Of a stretch of DNA of 64,000 nt, positions 61,199 through 64,000 are shown piece after piece. The notes beneath the pieces were generated by a model, which was not told the DNA's origin, ran no database searches, and saw nothing but the letters and a program-made list of their open reading frames with translations. The DNA comes from Alnus glutinosa (Eukaryota; Streptophyta; Magnoliopsida; Fagales; Betulaceae), in NCBI RefSeq assembly GCF_958979055.1, contig NC_084895.1, forward strand, positions 544,001 through 608,000. The letters run 5' to 3'. Every line of letters starts with the position of its first letter. Within the stretch, counting starts at the first letter, position 1. Both the position numbers and the translations under genes were made by a program.

Positions 61199-61497
61199 AA
61201 ATAAAAATTTAGATTTTCTTCTTACTATTTTTTTTTTTAATACTTATTTTCCTTATAAACTACATCTATGAGAACAACGATTTTAACAAATTTTTCTTTT
61301 TATGGATTAAAATAAAATTAATAGCTTTAACCTTTAATGTATTTTTATTGAAAAATTTGTTTAAATTTTAAAATTAAATTAAAATGAAGAATCTCATGCA
61401 TAGTGAGAGTTATGAGCAAGTTTGGTTTAAAATTGAACTTTCAATCACAAACGCACCCTAAATTAATTTCCATATATGTAATAGTACCAAATTGTTT

Positions 61498-64000
61498 TTA
61501 GGAAATTGAGAGAGATTTGGGAAGATTTGAGCGACGAGCCAAAACTTCCACTGGTTCTGGTTGAATAATACCTTCTGCATCAACTGGAGGAAGCACTATG
61601 ATAGCAGCCACTTTAGAACTGAGCTTTGGTTTCAACTGAGAAACATGGAACACCAGATGAATTCTGGAAGTATAAGGTAAATCTAGCTCATAAGCAATAG
61701 AACCAATCTTCCTTAGAACAATGAAAGGCCCATAAAATCTTGGAGAAAGCTTCGGAGCTCGTTTGGTAACCATAGAGTTTTGCCTATAAGGCTGCAGCCT
61801 CAAATACACCTGCTGCCCCACTAGAGTCCTCTCACTCCTCTTGAGATTAGCAAATCCCTCCTTGATATGAAAGACTTCAGATCTTTCTTCATTCCTTTCC
61901 AATAGAAGTCCTGGCAAGCTCTTTACATTGTCCTCTCATAACCAACATGGCTGGTCAAAGGATCACTATGCAAAAATTGCAATACCTCCTACTTGAACTG
62001 CATATCATTGCCCAACAAAATTATTCCCTTATACGGCAATAGACCACTTTGAAAAGAGTACTTCTAAGGGTCTAGGCTGTTAGAATGCTACTTCAACAAT
62101 TCCTGGAACACGTTGTCCAGTAGGTACTGTTCCTTCACCTTTTCCACCCAAGTAGCCATTGGAATGGAAAGAACAAAAATACTAACTTCTTCATCCCATC
62201 CATCCCTCCTTGATAAGGTATCAGTCACCTTATTATCCACGCCCCTTTTATACTCCACCTTGAAACTATAACACAATAACTTGGTTATCCATTTCTCTTG
62301 AAAGGGTGTACCCACCTTTTGTTCAATGAGAAACTTAAGACTCTGCTGGTCAGTCTTAATCACAAAAGTCTACCCTAATAAGTATGGCCTCCACCTTTGA
62401 ATTGCAGTGACTAATGCAAATAATTCTTTGTCATATGTTTACATATGCAGAGCTCTTCCTTTAAGGGTCTTACTCAAAAAAGCTATAGGCCTATGATCTT
62501 GCATCAACACGGCTCTAATGCCCACCCCACTAGCATCACACTCAACCTCAAATGGTTGGTTGAAATTTGGAAGAGCTAACACCGGGGCATGTGTAACAGC
62601 AACCTGCAACTTTTGGAAAGCAAGCTTAGCATCCTCAGTCCACAAAAAAAAACATTTTTTTTTTTTTTAACATTGCAATTAGTGGAGCTGCAATTGAGCC
62701 ATAACCCCTTATGAATTTCCTATGATATCCTGTAAGTCCATGAAAGCCTCTCAAAGACTTGGTATTCATAGGAAAAGGCCAATCTATCATGGCCTTGATT
62801 TTCTTTGGATCCGCCTTAACACCCAACTCAGAGACAATGTGTCCTAAGTAGTCAACCTCACTGCACCCAAATCGGCACCTAGACTTCTTAGCAAATAACT
62901 GATGCTACCAAAGAAGATATAAAGTGCTTTCAAGGTAGTTTAGATGTGATTGAAAATCTTGACTATACACAAAAATATCATCGAAGAAGACAAGGATGGA
63001 TTTTTTTAGGTCAGGCCAAAACACGTGATTCATAAGAATTTGAAAGGTGAATGGTGCATTGGTTAAACCAAACGTCATTATCAAGAATTCATAGTGGCCT
63101 TCATGTGTTCGAAAAGCTGTTTTAGGGATGTCCTTCTCCACAACTCTAATCTGGTGATAAACAATTCTAAGATCCAATTTAGAAAACACTAGAGCACCCC
63201 ACAACTCATTCAGCAACTCATCGACAACCGGGATAGGAAATTTATCCTTGATGGTGACCTTGTTCAATGATCTATAATTCTAGCATTAGCCTTTCTCACC
63301 AACAACACCAGAGAAGAAAAATGACTATGACTAGGCCTAATGACCCCAGCATGTAGCAATTCCTTAACTATCTTCTCAATCACATCTTTCTGGTAGAAGG
63401 GATGCCTATATGCCTTTATTGAAACCGGTTGAGCTCCTTCCACTAAAGGAATAGAATGGTCATGCTGCCGAGGAGGATGTAGTTGCTTCAGTTCCTTAAA
63501 CACATCTTCATATTTTTGCAAGAGATCTACCAAAGGACTAGAATCCTCTGTAGTGATAGGAGTCATAGCCTTGCGAATCCCCTCTGATGTACTCATCAAT
63601 GGCAGCAGGACGCCTTTACTTTTTCGTGGGGATAGCTTAAAGGTGGCAGGATCCTCTAAACTCCAATTCAAGCCCAGTTGAATCCCTTTCAACATACACT
63701 TCTTATCAAGATAAGTAAATTCCATAGTTAAGGTTGCAAAATCCCACAAGATTGGCCCTAAAATTCTCAGCCAATGTATCCTTAGTACAATAACACAACC
63801 AACTAAGGGAAGCGCAAACAGCTCTATATGAAGCTAAGTGCCATGCATATTAATGGACACATCTTCACTTCTACCCAAACTTACAATCTCCTGCCCATTG
63901 GCCACCTTAAGTTGAATCTCTTCCTCATTCTTAGGCATAACACCTAATAAGGTTGCAAGTTTAGAATCCAGAAAGTTATGCGTAATTCCTGAATCAATGA
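61498..64000 (-). pseudogene. Ty3/gypsy pol remnant lacking the integrase core
   Basis: On the minus strand, from the right edge: a retroviral-type protease (SLIDSGITHNFLDSK at the window end), a linker ending ILWDFATLTMEFTYLDKK, and reverse transcriptase (63264-63749 and 62905-63267, with [30 protein letters not shown] and the catalytic FFDDIFVYS). RNase H follows (62088-62826, with FEVECDASGVGIRAVLMQ and YKRGVDNKVTDTLSRR). Then comes directly the integrase C-terminal domain (61498-61917, KLSPRFYGPFIVLRKIG and HLVFHVSQLKP). The zinc finger and catalytic core of integrase are missing. Stops and shifts break the frame. The C-terminal PVEVLARR..SNLPKS resembles a truncated chromodomain, so a chromovirus is likely. 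No LTR was found to the left. Confidence 0.9.

Noticed and set aside
1..64000. A biosynthetic gene cluster or defence island
   Set aside because: The four host genes (carboxypeptidase-like, SKU5-similar, aspartic protease, glutamate receptor-like) have no shared pathway. Apart from the two protease paralogues there is no functional link visible.

Overview
The window is a stretch of plant nuclear genome, almost certainly a woody or otherwise intron-rich eudicot. The evidence is the gene families present (serine carboxypeptidase-like, SKU5-similar, plant-type aspartic protease, plant glutamate receptor-like), GT-AG introns of 0.1-2 kb, AT-rich spacers full of (TA)n, and a dense load of plant transposons. 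The species cannot be fixed from the sequence.

Layout. 1-4087 (-): serine carboxypeptidase-like gene, 3' end cut off by the window edge, with three short transposons in its introns. 6960-7200 (-): Ty1/copia scrap. 7576-14474 (-): complete 9-exon SKU5-similar (multicopper-oxidase-like, copper-free) gene. 15.8-18.8 kb: hAT, hairpin, LINE and CACTA-like remnants. 19712-23088 (+): aspartic protease pseudogene with three nonsense codons. 23.8-25.1 kb: foldback and Harbinger-like remnants with GC-rich cores. 27234-33562 (-): complete 6-exon glutamate receptor-like channel gene. 34546-42210: a hAT transposon with a perfect 8-bp target duplication and an intact 832-residue transposase, carrying a nested 2.86-kb solo LTR and a nested 208-bp hAT MITE. 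42.5-43.8 kb (-): fragments of a cation/calcium exchanger and of a plastid dicarboxylate transporter. 44.2-45.1 kb: large foldback. 47.6 kb: RNase H-like fragment. 49.6-52.4 kb (-): 5'-truncated copia element with its 3' LTR. 53756-55709 (-): intact aspartic protease, the paralogue of the 19.7-kb pseudogene. 55.9-61.2 kb: duplicated non-coding blocks, MULE-type foldbacks and a Harbinger-like element. 61498-64000 (-): Ty3/gypsy pol remnant running off the edge.

The four host genes are unrelated in function: extracellular or vacuolar acyl/peptide chemistry, cell-wall growth, secreted proteolysis and calcium signalling. They are not an operon or a recognisable biosynthetic cluster. The window's main interest is structural. 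It shows transposon nesting that can be ordered in time, two aspartic protease paralogues with reciprocal introns, two homologous introns within one receptor gene, and a recurring GGGTGGC/GCCACCC core inside foldback elements of different superfamilies. I found no convincing new biochemical system.

Exon limits were worked out by hand from reading frame, GT-AG sites and family sequence, so they are good but unconfirmed by transcripts.
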